From the NCBI GenBank assembly GCA_030765055.1, contig CM060947.1:50346047-50410046 (forward strand): a stretch of 64,000 bases of DNA. The letters run 5' to 3'. Each line of letters begins with the position of its first letter. The stretch's first letter is position 1. The notes below the pieces were generated by a model. That model did no database searches. It had not been told where the DNA came from and worked only from the letters and a program-made list of their open reading frames with translations. Both the position numbers and the translations under genes were made by a program. This stretch comes from Mantis religiosa (taxonomy: Eukaryota > Arthropoda > Insecta > Mantodea > Mantidae). This document shows, in pieces, positions 11,663-22,955 of the stretch.

Positions 11663-11906
11663 TTAGCAGTCTCACGGGCACCTCCTCTCGGCACGGCAGC
11701 AATGCCCTGGCTACACACAGTCCGTTTACAGGCGTCTTCTGGTCCAGCATCATGTTCCTGGTTCTCTGGCCCTCCAGTCGCGCCTTAGCAGTCTCACGGG
11801 CACCTCCTCTCGGCACGGCAGCAATGCCCTGGCTACACACAGTCCGTTTACAGGCGTCTTCTGGTCCAGCATCATGTTCCTGGTTCTCTGGCCCTCCAGT
11901 CGCGCC
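11663..11906. repeat. 122-bp tandem duplication inside pol
   Basis: Unit one is 11663-11784 and unit two is 11785-11906. Both begin TTAGCAGTCTCACGGGCACC, end CCTCCAGTCGCGCC, and look identical. The length is 2 mod 3, so pol is frameshifted. The lack of divergence between units means the event is recent. Confidence 0.93.
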
Positions 11907-12417
11907 GTCACCACCACCTCGCTCCTCGCGGGGACAACCACGTCTTCGTCCAAGACGACCCTGCAAATTCCAAGGCGCTCTTCGGGTTGACGGAGTATAA
12001 CCTCTTCTCCGTTAAGCCGCAGGACCTTCTTGCCGACGTCGACCGTCGCCTCGTGGCTCCTGAGGGCATCCAGTCCCAGAATCACCTCCTCAGCCACCTT
12101 CGCGACGAACACCCACAGACGCCCGGCACTCCGTCCCAAGTTCAGCTCCAGCAGGGCCTCCCTCTCCACAGGCAAGGTGTCGCCCGATGCCGTGACAAGC
12201 TGGTATGGCCGGCTTGGCTTCCTTGTCGGCAAACCCTTCGCCACGTCAGGTCTGATGATGGTCACGGCCGCCCCGGTGTCCACCAGCACGCGGCACGGCT
12301 TTCCTCTTATCCGACCGTCCGCGATGAGGCTGTCATCCATACGCCGGCTGACGGCGCGCAGTGTCACTCGAGGGGATGGTGGTGATGGCGCCGACGTGCC
12401 CCTCTCCACGACGGCCC

Positions 12418-13608
12418 TTACTCGTTTTCCGGCTGCTCTTCCTGGTGTGGGCAGTCTCTCTGCAGGTGCCCAAGCTGTCCACACCCCCAACACAGGCCAC
12501 TAGGTGTTCGCCGGCGTCCCTCAGCTGGTCTTCTGTCTCCGGCATAGCGGACGCTCCTCGTTCTCGACGTCGGGAGGGATGTTATTTTGGCCGCCTCCAT
12601 CCTTAATGCCGCTGTCAGCGCCTCATGGATGGTTTTATATTCGCCGAGCATTAGGCGCTGACGAATCTCCGTGTCCCGTACCCCGTCGACGAAATTGTAG
12701 GCGGCTTCCCGGGATACGAACTCCAGTGGCAGGTCAACCAAGGCCTTGCTAGCCAGCTGCTCGATGGCTATGGCGAACTCCTGCAGCGTCTCCCCCGGCT
12801 GCTGCGACCTTGCCTTTAGCTGGCTTCGGTATGCTGCGGCTAAGCGGTGGTTCCCGAAGCGATTCTCCAGGGCCTCCCAGATGTCCTTGGGCGCCGCCAT
12901 CGTCTGCACCGCGTTTAGCACTTCCGCGGCCCGTCCCTGGAGGCTGGCTATTAACTGTGTAGCCTCCTCCTCCGGTGACCACCTGTTGTGCCTGGCCACT
13001 GTGTCGAACTGGCGGCGGAAGACTTCAAACGTTGACGCGCCGTCATACTTGGGAGGTTTGACGCGCGCAGATGTTGTGTCGCGTCCCGGCGCGTCGGGCT
13101 TCAAATCCTTCAACCTGCTGCCGACGACGTCCTCCACCATTGCGTTCAGGGACTTGACGCTGCTGTCAGCCTTCCCTTCCAGGTTGTTAATGCGGTTCGC
13201 AAGGTCTTCGACGTCTTCCACCACGGCGTCCAGGGTCTTGGCGTTATTGTCGGCCTTTTCCTCTAAATCATTAAGGCGGTCGTCTACTTGGCCCATCCGC
13301 TTGCCCAGCTCCGTCACGTCATCCCTCACGCCGGCCAACTGTTCTTGAAATTTGGCGGCGAGAGCCTCGTTCGCCACCTTCATTTCCGTGGTCAGTTCGG
13401 CCATCTTTGAGGTCATTGTCGTGGCCAAGTTGTTGTTAGCCGTTTCTGTTTTTGCAGCGAGGTTTTCATTTGCCGTCTTCATTTGTTTCAACTCGGCGGT
13501 GAGGTTGTCGTTGGCCGTCTTCATTTGTTTCAACTCGGCGGTGAGGTTGTCGTTGGCCGTCTTCATTTCCATCATTTTCTCCAAAATCTTTTCCAATGCC
13601 GCGTCCAT
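12418..13608 (-). CDS. gag: Retrotransposon Gag with coiled coil and CCHC zinc knuckle
   Basis: The first ATG on the minus strand is 13608-13606 and the stop is 12420-12418, giving about 396 residues with no break. An in-frame open stretch continues upstream to 13647, but only with a GTG, so the ATG is preferred. Residues 1-165 are a long heptad-rich coiled coil with repeated TANDNLTAELKQMK and NLE/LEEKAD segments, probably for multimerisation. The central region (about 185-310) is a retrotransposon capsid-type domain with FEVFRRQFDTVARHNRW and IASLQGRAAEVL. The C-terminus has one zinc knuckle, CWGCGQLGHLQRDC. Pol follows in the -1 frame and overlaps gag by about 75 bases. Gag appears intact, so this copy could supply particles even though pol is broken. 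Confidence 0.9.
   Translation of the reverse strand: MDAALEKILEKMMEMKTANDNLTAELKQMKTANDNLTAELKQMKTANENLAAKTETANNNLATTMTSKMAELTTEMKVANEALAAKFQEQLAGVRDDVTELGKRMGQVDDRLNDLEEKADNNAKTLDAVVEDVEDLANRINNLEGKADSSVKSLNAMVEDVVGSRLKDLKPDAPGRDTTSARVKPPKYDGASTFEVFRRQFDTVARHNRWSPEEEATQLIASLQGRAAEVLNAVQTMAAPKDIWEALENRFGNHRLAAAYRSQLKARSQQPGETLQEFAIAIEQLASKALVDLPLEFVSREAAYNFVDGVRDTEIRQRLMLGEYKTIHEALTAALRMEAAKITSLPTSRTRSVRYAGDRRPAEGRRRTPSGLCWGCGQLGHLQRDCPHQEEQPENE
12424..12430 (-). promoter_or_regulatory. Candidate -1 ribosomal frameshift site between gag and pol
   Basis: In element orientation GGAAAAC sits four bases before the gag stop codon. The pol frame is exactly -1 relative to gag and is open through this point, so a -1 slip here would give Gag-Pol. 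The heptamer is not a textbook X XXY YYZ site, and the slip could occur elsewhere in the overlap. Confidence 0.35.
13472..13559. repeat. 42-bp in-frame tandem repeat in gag
   Basis: GCCGTCTTCATTTGTTTCAA starts at 13472 and 13514, and a diverging third start lies at 13556, giving period 42. Each unit adds 14 residues, two coiled-coil heptads, without breaking the frame. Confidence 0.9.
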
Positions 13609-13632
13609 GGTTGTAATGTTCGGTGATGTTTT

Positions 13633-13649
13633 CCCGCTTCCTGACACCA
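13633..13649 (-). other. Primer-binding site, tRNA-Leu type
   Basis: In element orientation TGGTGTCAGGAAGCGGG begins one base after the 5' LTR. The first 11 bases (TGGTGTCAGGA) are complementary to the CCA end of animal tRNA-Leu species ending in TCCTGACACCA. Match beyond that is partial. Confidence 0.75.
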
Positions 13650-13650
13650 G

Positions 13651-14099
13651 TGTGACTTTGTGGGTTCGTGAAATGAAAAGTCCAATTACACAAACTCAAC
13701 AATGTTCTTTATTTCCACCGACTTACAGTTGAACACTTGCCAATTACACAAAGTTACGTAATACACCAATTACGATTCACCAGTTCGTCCGTTACCGTTC
13801 AGATGCACGTACACAATTACACACAGTCTTCTCGTTCATTAACACGGCGCTAGCACGTCAAACACTGACTGACTCACTCCTAATTGAAGTCCCTTTTATA
13901 GGAATATCCTGCTATTCTAGAAGTCTCTGGTTTTCCGCAAATTACCCGAACGTTCCATAGGAGAGGAGAAGGGGGGAGAAACTTCGAGGGACAGTGACAT
14001 TTCCCTCAGTTAGTGACAGAGACCGATGAGTGGGCGTGGCCCAGTGCCTAGGGTCCCTCCCAACTGTCGCCTGTCCGTCCCTTCCCTAATTGGGTGACA
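13651..14099 (-). repeat. 5' LTR of the LTR retrotransposon
   Basis: 449 bp, indistinguishable by eye from the 3' LTR at 9788-10236. A TATAAAAGGG box in element orientation (plus-strand 13894-13903) is the likely promoter for the element RNA. Confidence 0.95.
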
Positions 14100-14103
14100 A
14101 TAT

Positions 14104-16000
14104 GTATTAGAAGATCAGACAAATATTAAATATGAATGTGTGACATAAATTGTGTCTTTTAAGAAATCTACACATTTTGTGTATTAAAACCTTTTTTTTC
14201 TTTTAAGTTTACCAGTTATGGAAAAGTAATTTCAGATTGAATAGGGTTATTCCTAAAGAATTCAAACTGTACATTTCATTTGTCATGTGAATGTCTTAAA
14301 CATATGGTACTTTAAGGAAACCCATTTGGAAATTTTTGAGTAAATTAAAATTTTCGAAAAATGTTCCATTTAAAAGGTAGTCTGTTTGTAGGATTTTCTT
14401 CCAAGTCTTGATGTTGGATCCTCGTTGGTAACGAATTTAAACACTAAGCTGAATATTTAATCGCCCTTTTAGTTTATATATATAGTCACCCCGTGGCAAT
14501 GTGCAGGCCGGAGCCGGACGCTTGACAGGAGAGAAAGAGATAGAGAGAGGCTCCAGGACGTTCTGACCATTGTTGCTGCCGTTTCAGTTCTCGAAAGGTC
14601 TGCGGCTTTCTAGAAACAATGCGCAAGGTGTTAGGAGCGGCAGTTGTTTGTTGGTTATTGTGACAGTCGACGATTGAAGTGTGCCGCAATGATTTCTTTC
14701 ATTTGTTTTCGTGCAGCAAAACATAGAGTCAGCCTCGAAGACAGTTGATTGTCAATTTCATGTCTTTCTACTGCCGCAAACATGTTCCAAACTTTTGCAA
14801 ACCAGATTTACGAATCTACCTAACCCATGGAGTCACAATATTCACATAAAGATGTTTGTATATTTTTAATATAAAATTTAAGGTGTCACAAACATGTATT
14901 TCTTGTGAAATTTCGAAAGAAATTTCTAGGTGGAATGCAGTACTTTCTCCACATAGCAGAGTATAACATTGTTTAAATTTTTACAATGTTTTTATTAAAT
15001 TTTACTAATTTATTAGCTTAAAACTTTGTAGAGCATCACATTATTTTATGCTCAGTCTGTATGGCAAACATTTTAAGCTAATCGAATGTTTAGTTTTCTC
15101 CGATACATTGCTCGAACTTTAAAAGCATAAAAAGCACCCGCGCGGACAGAACAGTGCGGTGTTATACGAGCTCTTAGATTTAATGTGCCGTTCGCACTGC
15201 AGTTGTCCTCGAGAGATGACAATTACTCTAGGTGTATGTGTCTGCACAGAGGTTAGTGGAAAAGTTTTAAAGCAGTACTACCTACCTTAGAATTAGTGGC
15301 AGCAGATTAAGGTGAACCCCGTCATGCAACATCGGAAATGTCACGCGGGTATCGATTATATACTCGAGCAGGTTATTCCACCAGCTGGCTAAATGCAGTG
15401 AAGAGGATTTCTCTTTCAGAAGCGTGACACTTGCTAAGGGCGGCGGGGAGGTGGAGGGGGGAGAGAGAGGAGGCTGTTGGTTTCAAGAGGGTGGGTGACC
15501 AAGGTACAGAAAATACGGGCTCAACAAGGGAGAGTAACAAACAGTTGAAGCCACAAAATGTATGTATCTGAGAAGTAGGACTTAATGTCACAAAATGTTT
15601 CATGACATGAATTGCGTGTTCTGAATTCTTATGTGTTAAGCTTTTGTCCACCTATGGTATAACAGAAACACAAAGTATAAAAGACCTTATGTGTGTCTTT
15701 CACGTGGCTTTTTCTACTCTTAATATCTTCAATGCATCTAGTTTTTGTAATCGATATAAACATTTGTAGACTGTCTTATTACATAATCTCTTGTAAGTAC
15801 CACAGGATTAGGGGAAACTTAAGCATTATTGAAATGTTTAAAGTGTGGCTCTGGTTTGTAAGTGGACTATAGCACGTCATCACGTACACATCTTAAACAT
15901 ATGAATTTCAATCAAAATTTTTAGAGCCATTTCTGAGAAAATAAAAACTTTCAAAACATATTCCATGTACAGCGTGGTTTGGAAAGGGGGATTATATTGA
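14104..16000. other. Non-coding stretch
   Basis: AT-rich with a more GC-rich island at about 14490-14700 and a purine-rich patch at 15430-15490. No coding similarity or RNA gene was recognised. Confidence 0.4.
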
Positions 16001-16004
16001 AGGT

Positions 16005-16550
16005 GGACCTACCTGACCCATGGGTTTTTTAGGGGGTTTCCCGGGTGTCTAGGCGAATGCTGGGTAGGTAGAACACATCCCTCGAATTTCCTGTCTCTTC
16101 ATTAAATCTCCATCATCATTTCATATCACCTCTCATCTGATGGTCTCTTTCATAGTAGAAGTGACGGCGGCTGTCTCAGCGGTGCATGGCGGGAGGATAT
16201 ACTCTGATGTAAACTATTTCCTCCTCCGGTAGGTCGGTTGCCGGATTCCGCTCCTCTGCAGAGACCATTTCGGGACCGCCAGCCAGGGGCTTTTGGGACT
16301 TGCCTGCTGGGCGCGTGCCGTCCCGCAGTAGGGGAGCGCGTCCATTGTCCTGGCCTGTCGGGGGAAGTCTGTATCTAAGTAAACATTAGGGACCCTGCCC
16401 TCTGTACTGTCGTGGCTCCTTGAGTCGGCCGATCTGTCTCCTCTCGCCTCGTCCTTCCTCCCGGGGTTGCCCCACTTGGGGGCATAGGCACAATGGGCCC
16501 AGCATGGTGGCCTATGTATCGAAGTGAAATACTAATCCTAATCCTAAACG
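16005..16550 (+). mobile_element. Long SINE, family S2 (tRNA head lost or degraded)
   Basis: It carries CCATGGGTTTTTTAGGGGGT, CGAATGCTGGGTAGGT, ATCACCTCTCATCTGATGGT, TAGGTCGGTTGCCGG, GTCCTGGCCTGTCGGGGGAA and GGGGGCATAGGCACAATGGG in the order of the complete copy at 61466-62088. The end is AATCCTAATCCTAA. The tRNA-like B box is not visible and the 5' end is approximate. Confidence 0.85.
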
Positions 16551-17061
16551 TTTACTAAATCATTCGTGAGTTATATCTAACGTCAACAATTTTCTTATAT
16601 AAGTATATATATATAGTCACAAGTGACTGTTTAATTCAAATAATATGTTGGATCATCATTTGACTAGTTGTGTGTGACGTCATGTCACGTGACCTCTTTC
16701 TCTCTCTAATCAATCATATACAAGGCTTGCTCTGTCTTTCGTGAGCCAGCTGTCATCTGTCCACTTTCAGGGAAGTCACGGCCATGTGGCCACTTGTGTA
16801 TTTTTTAATACTGTAGTAAACCTTTCTTGTCTAAATGGTAGTTTTGGTATTTTGTAATGTAATTGGAGCTTTATACAGAAAATCCCAACCTCTCCGCAAA
16901 TCATGTTTATTCTATCTTAGCTTCCCCCGTGCAAGATCTGGCCATGCGATATCCTTATACATCATCATCCATGGTTAGAACTTCAGATTTTGGTGGAGGC
17001 GTCGGGTACAAATTTTCTAAAGATTCATTGTGAAAATTTTAAATTTATTTTGAAAAAAAAT

Positions 17062-17117
<56 letters not shown>

Positions 17118-20100
17118 CGTTCTTAGCTATTGTAATAGTTACAGTTAAACTTCAAAAATTGAGTTATATTAAATTTAAACATTCTGGTTATTATTAAAGT
17201 AAATACAAAGGTTTGAATATATGTCGCAGTGTAGTAATCTAGTATAAAATATTTAATTTTATTCATTTATTTTTGTTTCTCAGGATTATATGGAAAGAAT
17301 ACGTACTTCTGGCATCTGAGTGTCACCATTCCATTAATAATGGAATGTGTAATGCTATTTTATCTGCCAAGGTTTATATCGACTAAAATGAAATACGTAG
17401 AAAGTACGTTATGTTTGTCACATAAATTTCTCTACTTATTTTCAATAATATTTTATTATAAAAAGATTATTCTTTTATGCACTTTGTAAAACTATTTGTA
17501 AAAATGCTTCATTATATATTTCTTTATAGGTGTAATGGAAATAGGAAGGATTGTAGAGCTTAAGCGATAATAAACTCTTTTTAAGAGCTACCTGTTATGT
17601 GAAGTTCAATTCTCTTTGCAAGAATAAAGAGATAAACAAAATAAAAGCGGCATGCTCTTTAAGAAAACACTGTGTTTGAAAACTGACAACAACAACAAGG
17701 AATATCCCGGACATGGCTAACTAAAAAAATTACAAATTCTGTTATTAAACGAGATCTACACTTTTCAATATGTACAATTTTACTTGTTATAATATATAAA
17801 GGATAATTTGGGGTTGGTTATTTTCTTGAAAAAGTGTGTGTCTTATCCTTAGAAATCTCTTAGCTTAGTCACCAAGATTGGTATTTAAACAACCATTTGT
17901 TTTTGTATTACGCTGTTCAGAGTCTCGCACATTGGTAAACACACATGCGTGCGCACTTTCTAAACTGTTTTTTTTCCCTCCAATGAAATCTCGGTATGAA
18001 CTTTTTTGTGGAACAACAACACTTTTACTACTTATTGTATGACTAGAGAAATTAGAAATAAACTTTCTTGGGTAAGATTTTCATATAAACTTACAAATGC
18101 TAAAGAGAACGTTTTGCTTCTACTTCTTGCAATTTTTAATTCTCATTATAGAGTTAATTATTAAAGTACACACTGTGTATTGTGCCTATGTAATAGACGG
18201 TAATCTAATGCTTTATTTAAATAAATGAACTGCTTCACTGAAGAATGTAAGTATAACTACAGAGAAGAACACATGATCTTGCAGTGTTATGATGAATGAG
18301 AGGGCTCTGCCCCAGCAGCACCCGGCTACTGCAATATTTCAAATGGTGTAACAAGCCCACTTCGCGACTGCCATGACCATTTATAATTGGTCGCCTGGCC
18401 GAGGAGGCTTGATTTACTCGCTTGTCGGTTTCGAAATATGTACTGTAAAAATGTACTGCATTTACAACGGCTGATCTGTCGCGAGAAGGAAAATGCAATT
18501 ACAGTTCAGCGTTGCCAAATCTGACACAACGGGTAACATGCCGCGGTTTGTTTGTTTGTTTGTTCGTCTCATTATATCTGACATTTGCCGAAACTATACC
18601 GTACAGTTGGCTGCGTAGAAACTTGCCGGTGCTCACTACAGTGATTTTTCTTTAGGTAATGTTGGCAGAAACTGCTAATAACAAATATTTTGCAATTCCC
18701 TAGGTGAGACCATCTGGTATTCGTTTGAATTCATATCCGACAGAATGCATTAATCTATGGAAAAAAAAAGAAAAGCTGGACTAGGTGGGTGGCAAAAGGG
18801 AGGAATTCGGAAAACTTTCTCCGGAATGGCTGGAAGGCATGCTTCGCTACGACTATTCACACCAGTACTGCACTAGTACGCTCCTGCTGGAATTGGTTTG
18901 CATTCAAATGCGACACAATCAGACTACTACATAAACAATTGACAGGTCTAGATAGGCGGTGACGTTAAACTCAAAGAACTGATGGGATCCAAACCATGTT
19001 CAAACGGAGAACTTTATCTCCATCTTCAGTATTTTTTGGATAAGAACTTGGTTAATAATATTAAATAACAGAGATTGGTATGACAATTAAGGTTATTAAA
19101 CCTATGGTTTGAATTATTTATTCTAAAATATTAGACAATTTGATTGAAAATCAAGTATATTTTATTTTATTAAATACTTATCTACCTACAATAAAATTAA
19201 AATTATCTGTAAAACAATCAGAAATATTTTAATAAAATATTAAAATAATTATATTTATTTGCAACGTCAGCTTGCGCCTCGTTATTCATTTATCTACGAT
19301 TATAAGGATGCACATATAAAAATTGTATAGGTTATTTCTTTCTTTAAAAACAAAAAGATAATGAATGTTAACTTGTTAGTTGTTACATTCCACATTGTTT
19401 ACACATGTATGTCCTTTGCTTTTCTTCGTTTTATTTCCTCACATTGAGATTCCGGTCTTTTGAAATCTTTGTGCTGATATATTTCAACCTATTTAGGTCA
19501 TTAAAAAAGTAAGAGGTGCTTTTACCGCCCAAAGAAGGCAACGATAAAGAGTGTCCAATAGACATGAGCAGAAACATGACCATGGATTTTTGAAAAACAA
19601 TATTCTATTAAACTTGATTAGTCATTTATCTTCCATTTGGGACATGAGTGCAATAGCCTCTGGTAACAACTAGTAAACAGAATAATAGTATGTTGTAAGT
19701 ATAGTTAATAGAATTTTGAGTAGAAAAAGTTATGCAAGTGCTACAATATTAAAATGAACTTCTCTACGAATAAGTAATTCATTGGATGACGAAAATTCCC
19801 GAACATACTAATCCTAAAGTCTTAGGAAGTCGCACCTATTGGTAACTTATTTATTAGTTTTTGAGTGATCAGTTTGGAACGGATGTATTTCTGACATCCA
19901 TTTATGTTATTAGATGACACAGATGTTCGAAATAAATGGAATTCTGAGTACATTATTTGATAACGAAATCGAAGTAGTTCGTTTATATGCGATAAGACAT
20001 TTCCTATTCAGCCAGGCGCGATATTGCAACATTTAACAATGATGGAAGTGGGCGGTGTTCACTCACCTTCTTCTCAGCTGACAGTACAATCGTAGATATG

Positions 20101-20515
20101 CGGAGTGTGTATCTTTATTGCTGTCAAACATTTCGGGAACGCCTTCCCAACATCAAAAATTCGAAAATGGTCTGATAATCTTTTTTCGGTTGTTATAAAT
20201 ATCTGCTAATTGTTTGATTCTTTGTTGTAGAGCAAGCAATTGATAATCAGTGGAATTAAACTGTTCGTTGATTGATTGTTTTTGTTTGTTTCTTATGCAG
20301 TACAAGGGACATGTATATGTACTTCATTTGTGACCTTGCATTTGGAAATGAATCAGAAGTACGAGACCTTTATACAGAAATGTACCCCGACAAACATTAA
20401 TGATCATCCTCACTTATTCACACCCTGGATACATTGACATATTTGAGAGGAATGTTTTGGATTTTAGGAGACCAAGAGAGGTACGAAGTATTGAGCGTGA
20501 TGAACGCAAACCCAT
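16551..20515. other. Non-coding AT-rich stretch
   Basis: About 4 kb without recognisable coding sequence, apart from the (TA)n run listed separately. A CpG-richer patch at about 18290-18550 could be regulatory, but no specific site is supported. Confidence 0.4.
17069..17115. repeat. (TA)n microsatellite
   Basis: An uninterrupted TA dinucleotide run of about 47 bases. Confidence 0.95.
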
Positions 20516-20519
20516 TAGA

Positions 20520-20960
20520 TAGCATAAGAGACGTTGCAGTAGGAGAATGCGACTGGGAGGTCCGGGTTCGAATCCCACGGCCGACCTACCTGTGCCGTGG
20601 GTTTTTTCGAGGTGTTTCCTGGGTAACCAAGCGAATGCTGTTTAGATTAATTACATTCCCCGAATTACCCGTTCCTCCTTTTTATCTCCATTTTTTCACA
20701 TCATCTCTCATACGTAGTGTCGGCGTTGCATAGCAGAATGATATGCTCTTGGCGAAACTTCCTTCTCCGGTAGGACGGTTTCGGGTCCCCGAATCCGGTC
20801 TGGTGGAGTCATTTCGGGACCACAGTAGGGTGTTGCCCTCAGCCCTGTCGTAGCTCCTTGGGATGGCCACCCTCTGCCTCCTCTTGCCTCCTCCTACCTC
20901 CCCGGGGGGTCCCACTTGGGGGCATAGATACAATAGACCAAATTTGGACCTCTGTGCCGT
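20520..20960 (+). mobile_element. Long SINE, family S2 (internally shortened)
   Basis: The tRNA-like head keeps the B box (GGGTTCGAATCCCAC near 20562). It is followed by GTGGGTTTTTTCGAGG, AAGCGAATGCTG, ACATCATCTCTCAT, TTCTCCGGTAGGACGG, GTCGTAGCTCCTTGG and TTGGGGGCATAGATACAATA. Several internal segments are missing relative to the 623-bp copy. Borders are approximate. Confidence 0.8.
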
Positions 20961-22591
20961 ATTTTCTCCGTAGCGTAGTCCAGTCGCATGATTACCTAAT
21001 AATTTCATTATTAGTTGTATTAGCTGGAATAACAAAAAGTGCTCAAATTCCATTCTCTTTCTTCTGTACTCATATCACTTTCAGCAGAACTAAGTATTAC
21101 AGTGGTGGACTTTGAGGCAAGAAGTTTATTCTGTTATATGATCGTATCATGACCATGCATTCCTTAGAATGCGCCTTGTTCACTGATAAGGCTGAATTAC
21201 TCGGGAATGAACTATCTGAGCATAGGCACAAATACCTAGCTGTCACGGTCCCTTAAACACCACTCACTCACTCACTCACTCACTCACTCACTCACTCACT
21301 CACTCACTCACTCACTCACTCACTCACTCACTCACTCACTCACTCACTCACTCACTCACTCACTCACTCACTCACTCACTCACTCACTCACTCACTCACT
21401 CACTCACTCACTCACTCACTCAGTTAATCACTCATTCATTCACTCTGTCACTGACTCTGACCCTCGCTCACTCAAACTGAGCATGTAAAACCCTTTTGCA
21501 GTAGGACCAAACAGCTACAAACCAACATTCTGTAGAAATGGGGATAGAATCTGGTGGGGGATTTCTCTTGGGGTGGCCTTTTAGGTGTGGTATGGCAGGA
21601 TGGCTAAGGATTACCTGTCGGTGAGCAAAAGTACTCACTCTCTCAGGGTCCAGCAGTTATCAACAGTCATTGAAAAGCCCTGCTTCAATTTCCTGTGGAT
21701 TGTTTATTCCCACGGGTCTTACTTGTCTGGTTGCTCGGCTTTTCTCACTTGCTCTCACTCACATTGCGCCGCCTTGTCTGTTTGAGAATACTTAATCCCA
21801 CCACGTTTGTAATCTAACTCCACTATTATCTCGCCATCAAATATTAAACTAACGTGTCTTCTTCCTTTCGTTGTAACCAACCGAGTCACGCTTCTCACCT
21901 CGCCCTACTCTCAGCTTCCTCCTAGATTTGTTTGTCTATCTCCACCCCTTTTCTATAGGTTCTCTATTTCACGCCTATCATGTGGTTTACGCTACATTTT
22001 TGGGGGGATTTGTTTCTACTATGTTACCTTATTAGTCATTTCCATTCACCTTCAACTGTGCAGCAGTCACGGGTTCACCCCCTAAAGTTGTATGACCCCT
22101 TGGCGTCATAACGGTACTGCATCCTGCCTCTACATATTTTCCTTAAACCTCAATACTGTTTGTGGCTCCGTGCTGGTGAAGGAAGTTTGGGTCTCTATTG
22201 TCTTATTGTTTACTTATCCTGCCTCGTCTTCCCATACTAACTTAAGGCAATTTTTTCACTAATTTTATTTCATTTACATGTTATTCCTATTACAATATTC
22301 CTTTTGACTTTATTTCTTATATCATATATTCCCAATTGCTTAGTAATAATTTATATGGTGTTATCATCCCTTTCTTACATTTTTCTATCGGAAACCTGTG
22401 GTTTCTGGTTCAAATCACTCACCCCATTTGTCTCTATTTCTTTGTTCCGTGCTAAATGCAGAGGTATATGTATATTGTCTACGATTGATGATGCCCTGTG
22501 GACGTTATCCAACGAATGTGGTTTTTATACGATGATGCGGAGTTTCCCCATTGTGATGACCGCTAATTTTGTATAACCCGAGCCCTGACTT
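20961..22591. other. Non-coding stretch around a tetranucleotide array
   Basis: Apart from the CTCA array listed separately, no gene or repeat family was recognised. The small open frames carry no domain. Confidence 0.4.
21261..21422. repeat. (CTCA)n microsatellite, about 40 units
   Basis: A perfect CACT/CTCA tetranucleotide array of about 160 bases, with degenerate units to about 21475. Confidence 0.97.
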
Positions 22592-22955
22592 CCCCCCCAG
22601 GGGCCTACTTCGGTAGGTACGGGTTTGGCGCACCCGGGGTCCCGAGCCAACAGTCTCCCTCGTGTGGGCTCCTCTTCGTGGTTGAGGGAGACGGTCAACA
22701 GGCCCACCCATGTGTAGGCTGTGCGTGGAGACGCGTGGAGAAGGATTTTAGATTCTTTTCTGGTTTGGGGTTTGGGATTTGGTGAACGAGGTTTTTGGTA
22801 GGTTTTGATTGATGTTTTTATGTACGTGTATTTTTAATAGCTTTTGTTACACTTGTATAGTTTTTGGAAAGTTTTATATCTGGCTTTTGCCATGACTAGT
22901 TTTTTAAAGGGCACTGACGACCGCCGTAGTTGAGCGCCCTTATATATTACTTCAT
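22592..22955 (+). mobile_element. Small retroposon with 13-bp target-site duplication
   Basis: The 364-bp insert is bracketed by the exact direct repeat CGAGCCCTGACTT at 22579-22591 and 22956-22968. The first 150 bases are GC-rich (GGCCTACTTCGGTAGGTACG, GGCCCACCCATGTGTAGG). The rest is T/G-rich and ends with GGGCACTGACGACCGCCGTA then GTTGAGCGCCC, whose GGGC and GCCC ends can pair as a stem. A long target duplication plus a possible 3' stem is typical of LINE-mobilised sequences (a SINE or a truncated LINE). The parent family was not identified. Confidence 0.7.

Larger units (their letters stand above)
10248..12430 (-). pseudogene. pol: Retrotransposon pol: protease and integrase, RT/RNase H missing, frame broken
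   Basis: The frame is open from the gag overlap near 12493 and includes the retropepsin motif LVDTGAAVTI (about 12213-12184) and the flap-side ILGLDAL. The 122-bp tandem duplication at 11663-11906 is not a multiple of three and throws the reading out of frame. The shifted frame then runs to the stop at 10248-10250. In that part RPIRQPHRRV, which normally leads into RT, joins directly at about 11348 to QLADADLGPLL, a pre-integrase sequence. The RT catalytic box and RNase H are therefore absent. Integrase looks complete: zinc-binding HAGTSGGHLG...CLQCHVC, and DDE residues in AVDIAGPF, LHSDQGTNF and DGMVERY. The integrase could be functional by sequence; the polyprotein cannot be made as one chain from this copy. 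Confidence 0.9.
9788..14099 (-). mobile_element. Ty3/gypsy-like LTR retrotransposon, RT/RNase H-deleted
   Basis: The 4312-bp element is on the minus strand. It has 449-bp direct LTRs (TG...CA ends), a 4-bp target duplication ATAT at 9784-9787 and 14100-14103, and a primer-binding site fitting tRNA-Leu. Gag and a pol frame with protease and integrase are present, and a polypurine tract abuts the 3' LTR. The gag-PR-IN order and integrase type point to Ty3/gypsy. I saw no env-like frame. The reverse transcriptase and RNase H segment is absent, and a 122-bp duplication breaks the pol frame. The LTRs look identical base for base, so insertion was recent. Because the copy cannot make its own RT, it was either mobilised in trans by a related element or lost RT after inserting. 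Confidence 0.93.

Noticed and set aside
11987..12752. Plus-strand frames of 80-157 codons across the LTR element
   Set aside because: They oppose the gag and pol frames of a GC-rich element and contain no domain of their own.
13609..13647. A longer Gag start at 13647
   Set aside because: The codon there is GTG and lies within the primer-binding site. The first ATG at 13608 is a more plausible start.
14477..16621. TATATATATAGTCAC occurs at both 14477 and 16607 and might mark related element ends
   Set aside because: Similarity stops right after the short string and the TA part is low-complexity.
16600..17010. Possible solo LTR or LTR-retroelement start: palindromic GTGACGTCATGTCACGTGAC, later TGGTGGAGGCGTCGGGTA resembling a primer-binding site
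   Set aside because: No second LTR, no target duplication and no retroviral-type coding sequence follow, and the PBS-like string matches no tRNA end that I can name.
21261..21422. A CRISPR-like array
   Set aside because: It is a tetranucleotide microsatellite with no spacers, in a eukaryotic genome.
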